Positions 17,706 through 26,061 of a DNA stretch of 43,059 nt are shown here, one piece after another (within the stretch, counting starts at the first letter, position 1; the number at the start of each line of letters is the position of its first letter). The DNA is from Oscillospiraceae bacterium. GTDB lineage: Bacteria; Bacillota; Clostridia; Oscillospirales; Ruminococcaceae. Under the pieces are notes generated by a model. That model was given only the letters and a program-made list of their open reading frames with translations, was not told where the DNA came from and searched no databases. Both the position numbers and the translations under genes were made by a program. The stretch spans positions 1-43,059 of the forward strand of contig JAFWQJ010000044.1 of NCBI GenBank assembly GCA_017545185.1. The letters are read 5' to 3'.

Positions 17706-19247
17706 TTACTTATCAGATGTCTGCCAGTATTTGCGGTCCAGCGTGCGGTACTGCACCGCCTCCGCGATATGCTGCGCGTCAATAACCTCGCTCTGCTGCA
17801 TATCCGCCGCGGTTCTTGCGACCTTGAGCAGCCGGTCGTAAGCGCGCGCGGAGAGCCCCATTTTCTCAAAGACCGCTTTCAGCCGCGCTTTTGCTTTATC
17901 TGTCATCGGACAGAATTTTGCGAGCTTGTCCGGCGTGATGCGCGCATTGCAGGTGATGCCGGTGCCCTCGAAGCGGGCATTCTGAATCTCCCTTGCCGCG
18001 ACCACGCGCTTCCGGATCTCCGCGCTGGATTCCTCCGGCTTCTGCGAGGAAAGGTCGTCAAAGGTCACGGGTGCCGCTTCGATATGCAGGTCAAAGCGGT
18101 CAAGCAGCGGCCCCGAAATGCGGTTCAGATACTGCGCCGCGGCACGCTGACCGCAGGTGCAGGGTCTGGTCGGGTGTCCGAGGTAGCCGCAGGGACATGG
18201 GTTCATCGCCGCGATCAGCATGATGGAGCAGGGGTAGCGGATCGTGCCCGCCGCACGGGAGATCGTCACCTCTCTGTCCTCTAAAGGCTGCCGCAGGATT
18301 TCGAGTGTGCGGCGGTCAAATTCCGCCAGCTCGTCAAGAAAGAGCAGCCCGTTATGGGCAAGCGAGATCTCGCCGGGGTGCGGGATCGTCCCGCCGCCTG
18401 CAAGTCCCGCGGAAGAAATCGTATGGTGCGGCGACCGGAACGGCCGCACAGTCACGAGCGGGTGCTCGGAATCGAGCAGTCCCGCCACGGAATGGATCAT
18501 GGTCGTTTCAATGGATTCCGCAAAGGTCAGCTCCGGCAAAATCCCCGGCATCCGCTTGGCAAGCATACTTTTGCCGCTGCCCGGCGGGCCGATCAGCAAA
18601 GCATTGTGTCCGCCTGCCGCCGCTAATTCCAGCGCGTGCTTGGCGGCGGTCTGCCCGTGGACGTCCGCGAAATCCGGGATCGGCGGCATTCCCGCCTGCG
18701 CAAGGCCGATATGCCCGACCGGTTCCAGCAGCTCGTCGCCCTCAAGGTGTGCGAGCAGCTGTTTTGCATTCGCAATGCCGTAAACGGTCATGTCCTCGAC
18801 AACAGCAGCTTCTTTGGCATTTTCCAGCGGCACGTACATCGTCGTGATGCCGCGGCTTTTGGCGGTCAGCGTCATCGGCAGAACGCCGTTCACCGGCCGG
18901 ATATCGCCGTTCAGCGAGACCTCTCCGATGATCGCGGCGTCCTCCGGCACCTGTACTCTGCCCAGTGCCGCGAGGATCGCCATGAAGATCGCAAGGTCAT
19001 GCATACTGCCGTTCTTGCGCTTATCCGCCGGTGCCAGATTGACGATGCAGTTTGAGGTCGGGAATACGATCCCGCAGGTATACAGTGCAGACTTGATGCG
19101 TTCGCGGCTTTCCTGCACGGCGGTATCCGCCAGCCCGACGATCTCAAAGCGCGGGAGCCCCTTGTTCACGGAGATCTCCACATCGACGGGAAAGGCATTC
19201 AGCCCGAACAGTCCCATACTGTTGACTTTTGCAAACAATCGGCTCAC
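17706..19247 (-). CDS. comM: ComM/YifB family AAA+ ATPase (Mg-chelatase-like)
   Basis: The 513-residue protein has the ComM layout. The N-terminal ChlI-like domain (NSMGLFGLNAFPVDVEISVNKGLPRFEIVG) occupies the first third. The AAA+ core follows, with Walker A GPPGSGKS (Lys226), Walker B LLFLDELAEF and the sensor region RPFRSPHHTISSAGL. Next come a cysteine cluster (NPCPCGYLGHPTRPCTCG) and a C-terminal helical lid. ComM is known as a hexameric helicase promoting branch migration during natural transformation; in Firmicutes its role is less clear. The start is GTG at 19247 after AGGA; the ATG at 19217 is a possible alternative. It ends 22 bases before the YezG-like gene. Confidence 0.93.
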   Translation of the reverse strand: MSRLFAKVNSMGLFGLNAFPVDVEISVNKGLPRFEIVGLADTAVQESRERIKSALYTCGIVFPTSNCIVNLAPADKRKNGSMHDLAIFMAILAALGRVQVPEDAAIIGEVSLNGDIRPVNGVLPMTLTAKSRGITTMYVPLENAKEAAVVEDMTVYGIANAKQLLAHLEGDELLEPVGHIGLAQAGMPPIPDFADVHGQTAAKHALELAAAGGHNALLIGPPGSGKSMLAKRMPGILPELTFAESIETTMIHSVAGLLDSEHPLVTVRPFRSPHHTISSAGLAGGGTIPHPGEISLAHNGLLFLDELAEFDRRTLEILRQPLEDREVTISRAAGTIRYPCSIMLIAAMNPCPCGYLGHPTRPCTCGQRAAAQYLNRISGPLLDRFDLHIEAAPVTFDDLSSQKPEESSAEIRKRVVAAREIQNARFEGTGITCNARITPDKLAKFCPMTDKAKARLKAVFEKMGLSARAYDRLLKVARTAADMQQSEVIDAQHIAEAVQYRTLDRKYWQTSDK

Positions 19248-19282
19248 CGCCCTTTCCTGTTTCTGTTATGTATCCGGGTATA

Positions 19283-20281
19283 TCAGTTCAGCGGATGATC
19301 GAGTCTCGCCTGTTTCATGGCAGCCTCGTGTTCGTCTCTTGCCTGCTTCATGGCAGCCATGCGCGCCCGCACCTCGGCGGGGTCGGGCAGCTGAGACGCA
19401 TCGCCCTTCTGCACCGCATGAGACGGCACCGCCGTCATGTCCATGAGCAGCTCCTCTGCGGAGACCTTCGGCAGCGCATCAGCGCCGGTTTTCGGCACAT
19501 CGGCTTCCTGCGGGACAAATCCCGCCAGCGAAACATCGCCGGTGATCTGCGGTGCGGGTATGGCTGCACGCGCCGTGCCGAGCTCTGCCTCCAGACCGAA
19601 ATCCGAGGGCTTTACCTCCGGCAGACGCACCTCCTGCGGGAGCCGGACATCCTTTCCGCCGAACAGCGATGCTGCGGCGGCTGCAGTTTCCTGCTCCGGC
19701 GCAGCGGGCAGCGGGGGTGCCGCAGGCGGGCCGACTGTTCCCATTGCACGGGAAGCGGCCTGCTTTCTGAGGCGCACATCCGCCGGCAGCTCATATTCGC
19801 CTGCGTAGGATGCTTCCGGCGAAAACAGCGGATAGCCCTCCTCGGTTTTCAGTGCCTCCTCGCGGTGCGTGATGATCTGCGACCATGTGCACAGCGCAAG
19901 TGCCGCGAGCAGCAGAATAATATTGATGTATGAGATACTGCTCTGCGTATGCAGGCAATAGTAGATCAGCAGGATCAGGCAGATGCCGATGCAGCAGGTG
20001 CCTGCGACCGGCGATCTGCGGTAATTGACAAAGCCGATGATGACCATGCCGATGCCGAGCAGGATCTGGAAGAAGCCTGCCGCCATGGCCGTATAGAAAA
20101 TGCCGGATCCGTGTGCGCCGTCCAGCATCGTGGAGCGCGCGCCTGCAAAGAAGGATGTTCCGAAGATGATGCAGCCGAGTGCGACAAATGCCCAGAAGCA
20201 TTTTTTATTGTCTGCATCGTTTTTCAGTTTTTTCAGGCGTTTCTGCGCAAGCTGTGCCTCTGCCTCAGGGGATAGTCTCAT
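19283..20281 (-). CDS. Multi-pass membrane protein with EGYPxF motif, member 1
   Basis: The 332-residue protein starts with a short charged helix (EAEAQLAQKRLKKLKND), followed by four hydrophobic helices (about 29-47, 60-84, 93-110 and 117-134). Then comes a long cytoplasmic tail rich in Ala, Pro and Glu that ends in two copies of AAMKQARxxHEA-like sequence. Directly after the last helix it has TEEGYPLFSPEASY, a motif shared with the next two genes upstream (EGYPEF and EGFPLF). I do not recognise a characterised family. It is 24 bases downstream of the 20306-21328 gene and 35 bases upstream of comM, so is part of the same unit. Confidence 0.8.
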   Translation of the reverse strand: MRLSPEAEAQLAQKRLKKLKNDADNKKCFWAFVALGCIIFGTSFFAGARSTMLDGAHGSGIFYTAMAAGFFQILLGIGMVIIGFVNYRRSPVAGTCCIGICLILLIYYCLHTQSSISYINIILLLAALALCTWSQIITHREEALKTEEGYPLFSPEASYAGEYELPADVRLRKQAASRAMGTVGPPAAPPLPAAPEQETAAAAASLFGGKDVRLPQEVRLPEVKPSDFGLEAELGTARAAIPAPQITGDVSLAGFVPQEADVPKTGADALPKVSAEELLMDMTAVPSHAVQKGDASQLPDPAEVRARMAAMKQARDEHEAAMKQARLDHPLN

Positions 20282-20305
20282 AGTCGTTCTCCTTGTTCCT
20301 GTCTG

Positions 20306-21328
20306 TTATCTGCGCTTTTTCTTTCCGCCGGATTTTTTCGGTGCGGGAGCCTGTGCAGGTGCCGGCGCGTCGGTTTTCAGCGACTGTGCCTTCGCGACCG
20401 CCTCCGCAAGGATCTCCTTTGCTCTGGCCTCTGCCTCCGCCATGATCGCGTCGGCATCGGTGAACGGGTCAGCCTTTTCCTCCGTAAGATCCTGCATCTC
20501 CGCCGCAGCGGGTGCAGCGGCTTCCGCAGCAGGCTCCGGCTTTGCTTCCGCCGTCTGCCCCGTTACCGGCTCTGCTGCCGGCCCGGATTTTGCATCATCC
20601 TTTGCGTTCTGCACCTCATTGATCTTCTTCTGCAGCGTTGCTGCAAGCTCCTCGCCTGCGTGTCCGTTCTCCGCATCGGGATCCTTCCGCTTTTTTGCCT
20701 TGCGGAGCGAATAATCCGTGGAAAACACCGAGGACTTCTTTTTCTTGACCAGATGCTCGCCCTTATGCGCCAGCAGCGTCTGCACGACGTAGTCCGACTT
20801 GGTGATATCGAGCTTCTCGTGAAATTCCGGATAGCCCTCCATCTGCGCGAGCGATTCCTCCTTGCGCAGCTCGAGGATCGAGAAATAGTAGAACACAATG
20901 CCGACCGCGCCGACCAGACCCGTCATATAGTCCAGCCGGACAATGCCGATGATCGTCACGATCACATACCACATTTCCAGAATGATGTTCAGGATGCGGT
21001 AGTTCGCCCATGCCAGATAGCCGAGCACGATGATGATCATGGCCGAAACGATCTGGAAGATGCCGACCGTGATGACGGTTGCGGCTCTGCTGGTGTCGAT
21101 CCCGTGTCCGCTCAGCAGGTCAAAGCCGCCGACATACACATGGAATACCGCCAGCAGACATACAAAAATGCAAAGGCCGAGGTTGCAGAAGAATGTGCGG
21201 CGGTGCACATGCTCGATGTCGTGCATCTGCATCCGGCAGTATTCGTAATGCGACTGGTCTTTTTCCAGATGTACGAGCTGCGGTTTTTCGTCTTCAAAGG
21301 GGTTGATTACCTGATTTGCCATAGTCAT
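20306..21328 (-). CDS. Multi-pass membrane protein with EGYPxF motif, member 2
   Basis: The 340-residue protein has a polar N-terminus (about 1-45), four to five hydrophobic helices (about 47-160), the motif MEGYPEFHEKLDI just after the last helix, and a long charged tail. The tail ends in a helical Ala/Glu/Lys segment (AEARAKEILAEAVAKAQ), an Ala/Pro linker and a very basic end (KKSGGKKKRR). The ATG at 21328 has AAAGGA six bases upstream. The shared topology and motif suggest that this and its two neighbours arose by duplication. The function is unknown; coiled-coil tails hint at a shared complex in the membrane (inference). Confidence 0.8.
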   Translation of the reverse strand: MTMANQVINPFEDEKPQLVHLEKDQSHYEYCRMQMHDIEHVHRRTFFCNLGLCIFVCLLAVFHVYVGGFDLLSGHGIDTSRAATVITVGIFQIVSAMIIIVLGYLAWANYRILNIILEMWYVIVTIIGIVRLDYMTGLVGAVGIVFYYFSILELRKEESLAQMEGYPEFHEKLDITKSDYVVQTLLAHKGEHLVKKKKSSVFSTDYSLRKAKKRKDPDAENGHAGEELAATLQKKINEVQNAKDDAKSGPAAEPVTGQTAEAKPEPAAEAAAPAAAEMQDLTEEKADPFTDADAIMAEAEARAKEILAEAVAKAQSLKTDAPAPAQAPAPKKSGGKKKRR

Positions 21329-21381
21329 TCGCCATCCTTTCCGTATCGTTGCCTGATCGTTATTTTAACCGGCTCGCCCGG

Positions 21382-22053
21382 TCAGAGCTCATCCATTTTA
21401 CCGTACTCGCCGGCATTGTTTATCGGCGCGCTGAATACGCCCTGTGCGCCCTCGCTGCGGTCATAATAGCCCTGCAGTGCAGAGATCTGCACCGGAACGT
21501 CCTCTGCTTTATCCAGCAGATCGCCCATTGCGCCGTGCACCTCGCTGTCCGCGGTTCTGCGGGTTCCGGCCTGTTCTGCGCGGAAGCGGGTTTTCTTTTC
21601 CGCGTTCTGCCGCCGCTCCTCCAGCTCGGAGAACGGGATGCGGAACAGCGGGAAGCCCTCCTCCTGCTCCAGCTTTCCGAAGATATATGCGCCGATCAGC
21701 GCACAGATCAGCCCCGGGATCAGCAGCAGGCCCATGCTGCCGCCGGAGATCAGATCAATCAGAATGACTGCGGGGACTGCGAGCAGAATCATTTTGACAT
21801 TGCGGCTGAATGCACAGAACGCCGCGACCGCTGCCGAGATCATCGGGCACAGATTCAGGAACAGCGCGAGCACACTGGTGCCCGTTGCGATATCCGCAAA
21901 GGTCGTCGGCAGGCTGAACACTGCCGCAATAAACAGCACAATGCCGGTCATGATCGGGATCGCGACCAGAAAATCGCTCACTTTCTTCTTTTTCCGCAGT
22001 TCTGCATAGCGCCGTTCGCGCTCGTCATCAGTCAGACAGCTCGGCATGCGCAT
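21382..22053 (-). CDS. Multi-pass membrane protein with EGFPxF motif, member 3
   Basis: The 223-residue protein has a charged N-terminus (TDDERERRYAELRKKKK), four to five hydrophobic helices (about 27-130), then LEQEEGFPLFRIPFSELEERRQ, where EEGFPLF matches the motif of the two following genes. A short polar tail follows. The start at 22053 has AAAGGAG four bases before; the ATG at 22047 has wider spacing and is equally possible. It is the first gene of the long minus-strand block, about 60 bases after the promoter at 22114-22142. Confidence 0.78.
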   Translation of the reverse strand: MRMPSCLTDDERERRYAELRKKKKVSDFLVAIPIMTGIVLFIAAVFSLPTTFADIATGTSVLALFLNLCPMISAAVAAFCAFSRNVKMILLAVPAVILIDLISGGSMGLLLIPGLICALIGAYIFGKLEQEEGFPLFRIPFSELEERRQNAEKKTRFRAEQAGTRRTADSEVHGAMGDLLDKAEDVPVQISALQGYYDRSEGAQGVFSAPINNAGEYGKMDEL

Positions 22054-22113
22054 CACGCTCCTTTCGCTGAAAGCGGGTATATGATCTACCGGTATACATA
22101 GATATTCCATTCT

Positions 22114-22142
22114 ATTATACCACACTTTTTCATAAATGTAAA
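22114..22142 (-). promoter_or_regulatory. Sigma-A promoter of the minus-strand block
   Basis: On the minus strand TTTACA (22137-22142) and TATAAT (22114-22119) have a 17-bp spacer. It faces the EGYPxF gene trio and is divergent from the promoter at 22194-22222. Confidence 0.8.
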
Positions 22143-22193
22143 TCCCGCAGACAGATTTTTTCGCCCGCGCACAGCGATTTCACAGGATTTTCA

Positions 22194-22222
22194 TTGTAAT
22201 GCAGTCCGAATCGTGCTATAAT
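22194..22222 (+). promoter_or_regulatory. Sigma-A promoter of the ferredoxin gene
   Basis: TTGTAA (22194-22199) and TATAAT (22217-22222) have a 17-bp spacer. The AAAGGAAG ribosome site and ATG at 22269 follow. Confidence 0.82.
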
Positions 22223-22268
22223 AATTGTTGCATCCTTGCAAAAACATCAAATGAAAGGAAGATAGATT

Positions 22269-23006
22269 ATGATTTTTTATTTTACCGGAACCGGAAATTC
22301 CCTCGCGACAGCGAAGGCGCTTGCCGAGGACGGCGAGCCGGTCGTCAGCATCGCGGAAGTGAACAAGACCAAGGCCTACAGCTATACATTCAAAAAAGGG
22401 GAGCGCCTCGGCATCGTGTTCCCGGAATACTGCTCGACGGTCGGCAAGCCCGTGCTGGATTTCGTGCGGAATCTGGACGTCAAGGGGCATCCGTACTGCT
22501 TTGCGGTGATCACCTGCGGCGGCGTGGTCAGCTTTGCCGCGGGTCTGCTCCGGCATGAGCTCGCGGAGCGCGGCATCCGGCTGCATTACGCGACCTTCGT
22601 CCGGATGCCGAACAACGCGATCACCTATTCGCCCGCACCGCCGGAGGACAAGCAGCAGGAGCTGTTCCGGAAAGCGGATGTGCGCCTTGCCGAGCTGAAG
22701 GAGAAGCTCAGAAAGCATACGGTGCGCCCGGTGCGCGGCGGTCTGCTCGCGACGGCATTCCAGCCGCTGCTGCGCAAATCCAGCTCGACGGTGCCGTTCC
22801 GCGCAGAGGACGGCTGCACCGGCTGCGGGCTCTGTGCAAAGCGCTGTCCGGAGGAGGCAATCCGCATGGAGAACGGCAGACCTGTCTGGGTCAAGGCGAC
22901 CTGCGCGATGTGCACGGCATGTCTGAACCGCTGTCCCGCGGGTGCGATCGAATACGGCGAAAAGTCCGCCGGCAGAGACCGCTATGTGCATCCGGATCTG
23001 CGCTGA
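22269..23006 (+). CDS. EFR1-type flavodoxin-ferredoxin fusion
   Basis: The 245-residue cytoplasmic protein combines an N-terminal flavodoxin-like domain and a C-terminal bacterial ferredoxin domain. The flavodoxin part has the FMN phosphate loop FTGTGNS at residues 5-11 and IVFPEYCSTVGKP. The ferredoxin part has two 4Fe-4S motifs, CTGCGLCAKRCP and CAMCTACLNRCP. This matches the EFR1 family found in anaerobes, presumed to transfer electrons to an unidentified partner. It is monocistronic with its own promoter. All eight cluster cysteines are present, so it should be functional. Confidence 0.93.
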   Translation: MIFYFTGTGNSLATAKALAEDGEPVVSIAEVNKTKAYSYTFKKGERLGIVFPEYCSTVGKPVLDFVRNLDVKGHPYCFAVITCGGVVSFAAGLLRHELAERGIRLHYATFVRMPNNAITYSPAPPEDKQQELFRKADVRLAELKEKLRKHTVRPVRGGLLATAFQPLLRKSSSTVPFRAEDGCTGCGLCAKRCPEEAIRMENGRPVWVKATCAMCTACLNRCPAGAIEYGEKSAGRDRYVHPDLR

Positions 23007-23061
23007 TTCTGCGTTAATTCTGAATGTTATTATAGAAAACATGAAGATTTTATGAAGCCGC

Positions 23062-23090
23062 TTGTTTTTTCATGTTGAATATGTTATGAT
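23062..23090 (+). promoter_or_regulatory. Promoter of the YfhO-type gene
   Basis: TTGTTT (23062-23067) and TATGAT (23085-23090) are spaced by 17 bp. The hexamers are moderately good. Confidence 0.65.
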
Positions 23091-23134
23091 ATGCAATGGT
23101 AAATGAACAAAGAATCAGCTTTGAAGGGATGCGA

Positions 23135-25813
23135 ATGAATCAGAAACGCCGGAGAACGACCGTGATCCCGCTGCTCTCCTGCCTGACCGTGTTTGTCATG
23201 TTTCTCGGCTTTCACGCGCTGTACGGGATATTTCCGTGCGGCAGCAATACCGTGGCATGGTGCGATATGGATCAGCAGGCAGTCCCGCTGCTTCTGCAGC
23301 TGAAGCGGCAGCTGCTCAGCGGCGAGGGGATCGGCTATTCCGTACTGGATGCAGGCGGCATGCAGTTTTACGGGATCTTCTTCTTTTTTCTCAGCAATCC
23401 GCTTTCCTTTCTCGTTCTGGTGACCGATCTGCCCGCAGACAGGCTCGCGGTGCTGCTGGTCATTGTCAAGCTGGCGCTTTCCGCGGGTACGGCGGCCTTC
23501 TGGCTGCAGTACCGCATCCGGCGCCTGCCCTGTCCGATGCAGCTCCTGCTGGCCGTGATGTACGGCTGCTCCGGCTACGGTCTGTTCTATTACCAGAACC
23601 TGATGTGGCTCGATATCATGCTGATGACGCCGCTGCTGCTCTGTGCAGTGCGGCATCTGCTGCAGACCGGAAAGGCGCTGCCCTATGCGGCCGTGCTTTC
23701 CGCCATGATGATCCTGTGCTTTTATCTCGGCTACATGGTCGTGCTGTTCGTGCTGATCTATACGGCACTTTCGGTGCGGTACACGGTGCCGGAGGAACGG
23801 CGCGGGAAGGTGTCGGCACATTTCTGGGGTGCGAGCATCTTCTCTGCGTGCCTGACCGCATTTGTCTGGCTGCCCTGTATCCTGCAGATCATGCAGTCCG
23901 GGCGGAACGGCAAGCTGCTCAGGGATCTGATGCATCCTGTGCTGTTTCATCATCTTTCCGACAGGATCTGCGTGCTCGGCGCGACATGCATCGGCTTTGC
24001 AATGCTGCCGATGCTCTTTCTGCCGATGAAGCCGTGCGGCAGAGTGCGGCAGCGTGACAGAAGGCTCTTTCTGCTGATGACGGCGGCGGTCGTGCTGGAA
24101 CCGGTCAACCGGATGTGGCACGGCGGCAGCTATCAGGCATTTCCGCTGCGCTGGGGCATGTTCCCGATTCTGCTGATGCTGACCTATGCCGGCGAACAGC
24201 TTTCGGACGGCGCATGTCTCCCGGAGGGCAGACGCCGGACAGCACATCCGCTCCTGCCGTTTTTCGGCGTTCTTGCGGCGGCCGTGACTGCATATCTGCT
24301 CCGCAGATTTGCGGGAACGTATCTGCGCTCCTATCTGGACAGCCTGTGGGTCAGCCCGGAGCACGCGCTCTGTATGCTGATCTGGTTTTTCCTGATGACG
24401 CTGCTCTATTCCTGCGGCATCGTCAGCTACCAGCAGCGGCGGTTTTCCCTGCGCGGCTGCACCGGATTTCTTGCAGTGCTGTTCCTGCTGGAATTTGCGC
24501 TGAACTACGATTCCTATTTCGGCAGAGCCGCAAACGACGGTCAGCTTTATTCGCAGACGACTGCCGCGGCGGAGCTCTTTACGCCGGAGGAGCCGGCAGC
24601 CAGACTGAAGGCTTCCCGGAAATATGTCCACGCGAATATGCTCGGGGCGATCGGTTATCCGACAACGGCGCATTATACCTCGTTCACGCGTGCCGATTAC
24701 CTGCGGGGCATGAAGCGGTTCGGCTACAGCTCCTACTGGCTTGAGGTACCCTCGACCGGCGGGACCTTCCTTTCGGACGCGCTCTGGAATATCCGGTATG
24801 AGCTTGGCACGGAGTACGACTTTCCGCCGTGGGTTAAGGCGATCGGTTCGGCCGGTGTGTTTTCTGTCGGAAAAAGCAGCATGACGATGCCTTCCGCGCT
24901 TCTGACCGATGCGGAACCGGAAGCGATCGCAGAGCTGCCCGAAAAGGGAAGCAGATGCGCCGTGCAGCAGTATCTCGCAGAGCAGTACCTCGGTGCTGCG
25001 GACGCCGTCATCCCGTATCAGCCCTCTGTGCTCCGCGGTGTGACGGTCAGTTCCTCGGAGACGGAGACAGTCTGCACGCTTGCCGACCCGGAAACGGACG
25101 GCCTTATCAGCTACTCGTTTTTCCTCAGGGAACCGCAGGCACTTTACTTTGATCTGTATTCGGACAGAGGCACCAGTCTGAACAACCCGAACAGCGCTGC
25201 CTGCGACATCGTCCTGAACGGCGTGTCCGTCCGGAAGGAGCACCCGGAGAACAACCGCAACGGGCTCGTTTACCTCGGCACCTGCGAGGGCTATACCTTC
25301 GTCAGCATCACCCTGCACAAGAATGTCACCTGTGAGAGCTTCGGGCTCTTCGGAATGCAGACGGACCGTCTGGCAGAAGCGATGCAGCATGTCAGCGGAA
25401 CGGTTTTGCAGTATCAGAAAGGCGTTTATACGGCGGAATGCGAAACCGACAGACCGCAGACGCTGATCCTTTCGGCCGCCTACAATGAAGGGCTGACTGC
25501 GGAGGTCAACGGCGAAGCGGCTCCGGTTTACCGCGTGAACACCTGTCAGGCAGCTGTCCGCGTTCCGGCGGGCAAAAGCCGCGTGACCGTGCGCTTTCAT
25601 GTGCGCGGGCTGAACGCCGGCATTCTGCTGGGGGCTGCTGGGCTCCTCGGGTTTCTGCTGTATCTGCTCGTGCGCAGACGGATCCCTGCACCGCTCGGCA
25701 GGGCGGCATACCGGTGCGGCGAAAGACTGCTCCGGATCAGCTTCTGCATGATCCTGCTGCTGATCTATCTGCTGCCGGCTGCGGCATGTGTCATCGGCAA
25801 GCTTTTGGTATAA
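23135..25813 (+). CDS. YfhO-family polytopic membrane protein
   Basis: The 892-residue protein matches the YfhO family. It has an N-terminal helix followed by a loop with the acidic patch AWCDMDQQ, and about ten closely spaced membrane helices over the first half. A large extracytoplasmic region (about 440-815) contains the conserved-looking LEVPSTGGTFLSDALWNIRYE. One or two helices lie at the C-terminus. Family members in Bacillus and Listeria are needed for glycosylation of teichoic acids or surface glycolipids using undecaprenyl-linked sugars; the substrate here is unknown. ATG at 23135 follows AAGGGA; an upstream ATG at 23096 lacks a ribosome site. It stands alone between the ferredoxin and ROK genes. 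Confidence 0.88.
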   Translation: MNQKRRRTTVIPLLSCLTVFVMFLGFHALYGIFPCGSNTVAWCDMDQQAVPLLLQLKRQLLSGEGIGYSVLDAGGMQFYGIFFFFLSNPLSFLVLVTDLPADRLAVLLVIVKLALSAGTAAFWLQYRIRRLPCPMQLLLAVMYGCSGYGLFYYQNLMWLDIMLMTPLLLCAVRHLLQTGKALPYAAVLSAMMILCFYLGYMVVLFVLIYTALSVRYTVPEERRGKVSAHFWGASIFSACLTAFVWLPCILQIMQSGRNGKLLRDLMHPVLFHHLSDRICVLGATCIGFAMLPMLFLPMKPCGRVRQRDRRLFLLMTAAVVLEPVNRMWHGGSYQAFPLRWGMFPILLMLTYAGEQLSDGACLPEGRRRTAHPLLPFFGVLAAAVTAYLLRRFAGTYLRSYLDSLWVSPEHALCMLIWFFLMTLLYSCGIVSYQQRRFSLRGCTGFLAVLFLLEFALNYDSYFGRAANDGQLYSQTTAAAELFTPEEPAARLKASRKYVHANMLGAIGYPTTAHYTSFTRADYLRGMKRFGYSSYWLEVPSTGGTFLSDALWNIRYELGTEYDFPPWVKAIGSAGVFSVGKSSMTMPSALLTDAEPEAIAELPEKGSRCAVQQYLAEQYLGAADAVIPYQPSVLRGVTVSSSETETVCTLADPETDGLISYSFFLREPQALYFDLYSDRGTSLNNPNSAACDIVLNGVSVRKEHPENNRNGLVYLGTCEGYTFVSITLHKNVTCESFGLFGMQTDRLAEAMQHVSGTVLQYQKGVYTAECETDRPQTLILSAAYNEGLTAEVNGEAAPVYRVNTCQAAVRVPAGKSRVTVRFHVRGLNAGILLGAAGLLGFLLYLLVRRRIPAPLGRAAYRCGERLLRISFCMILLLIYLLPAAACVIGKLLV

Positions 25814-25888
25814 TCATGCGTGGGAATTTGGATTATATTGAAAAACGCGCTCATTTCCTAGAAAAATAATTGTTTTCGTTTTTGCCTT

Positions 25889-25942
25889 TTTACAAAAAGT
25901 TCACATTTTGTTCACAGAACGCTCACATTTCTAATTTATAAT
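25889..25942 (+). promoter_or_regulatory. Four PhoP-like boxes at 11-bp intervals ahead of a -10 element
   Basis: Four direct hexamers lie exactly 11 bp apart: TTTACA (25889), TTCACA (25900), TTCACA (25911) and CTCACA (25922). They are followed by TATAAT at 25937-25942. There is no recognisable -35 hexamer; the boxes occupy about -60 to -22. The first three fit the Bacillus PhoP consensus TT(A/C/T)A(C/T)A, which also repeats every 11 bp, and the fourth misses one base. This is the arrangement of a promoter activated by an OmpR/PhoB-type regulator. Identity of the regulator is inferred. Confidence 0.72.
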
Positions 25943-25980
25943 TGTAAATGTAAAAAAGTCTTGTATGTATATGCTTTTTC

Positions 25981-26036
25981 GCGATTCATTTAAGATCACG
26001 CCGGAATCTGTACCAAATCGGCGCACTCTGAATCGC
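25981..26036 (+). promoter_or_regulatory. Nested hairpin in the leader of the ROK gene
   Basis: An outer 8-bp stem (GCGATTCA 25981-25988 with TGAATCGC 26029-26036) encloses an inner stem (CGCCG 25999-26003 with CGGCG 26019-26023). It ends nine bases before the ribosome binding site GGAGGAGG. It could tune translation, or the outer palindrome could be an operator. Confidence 0.5.
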
Positions 26037-26061
26037 TGAAATACGGAGGAGGAAATTGTAT

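Noticed and set aside
23084-25600. 838-codon open frame antisense to the YfhO-type gene
   Set aside because: The composition is rich in His, Arg, Gln and Ala typical of antisense translation in GC-rich genes, while the plus strand encodes a membrane protein with promoter and ribosome site.
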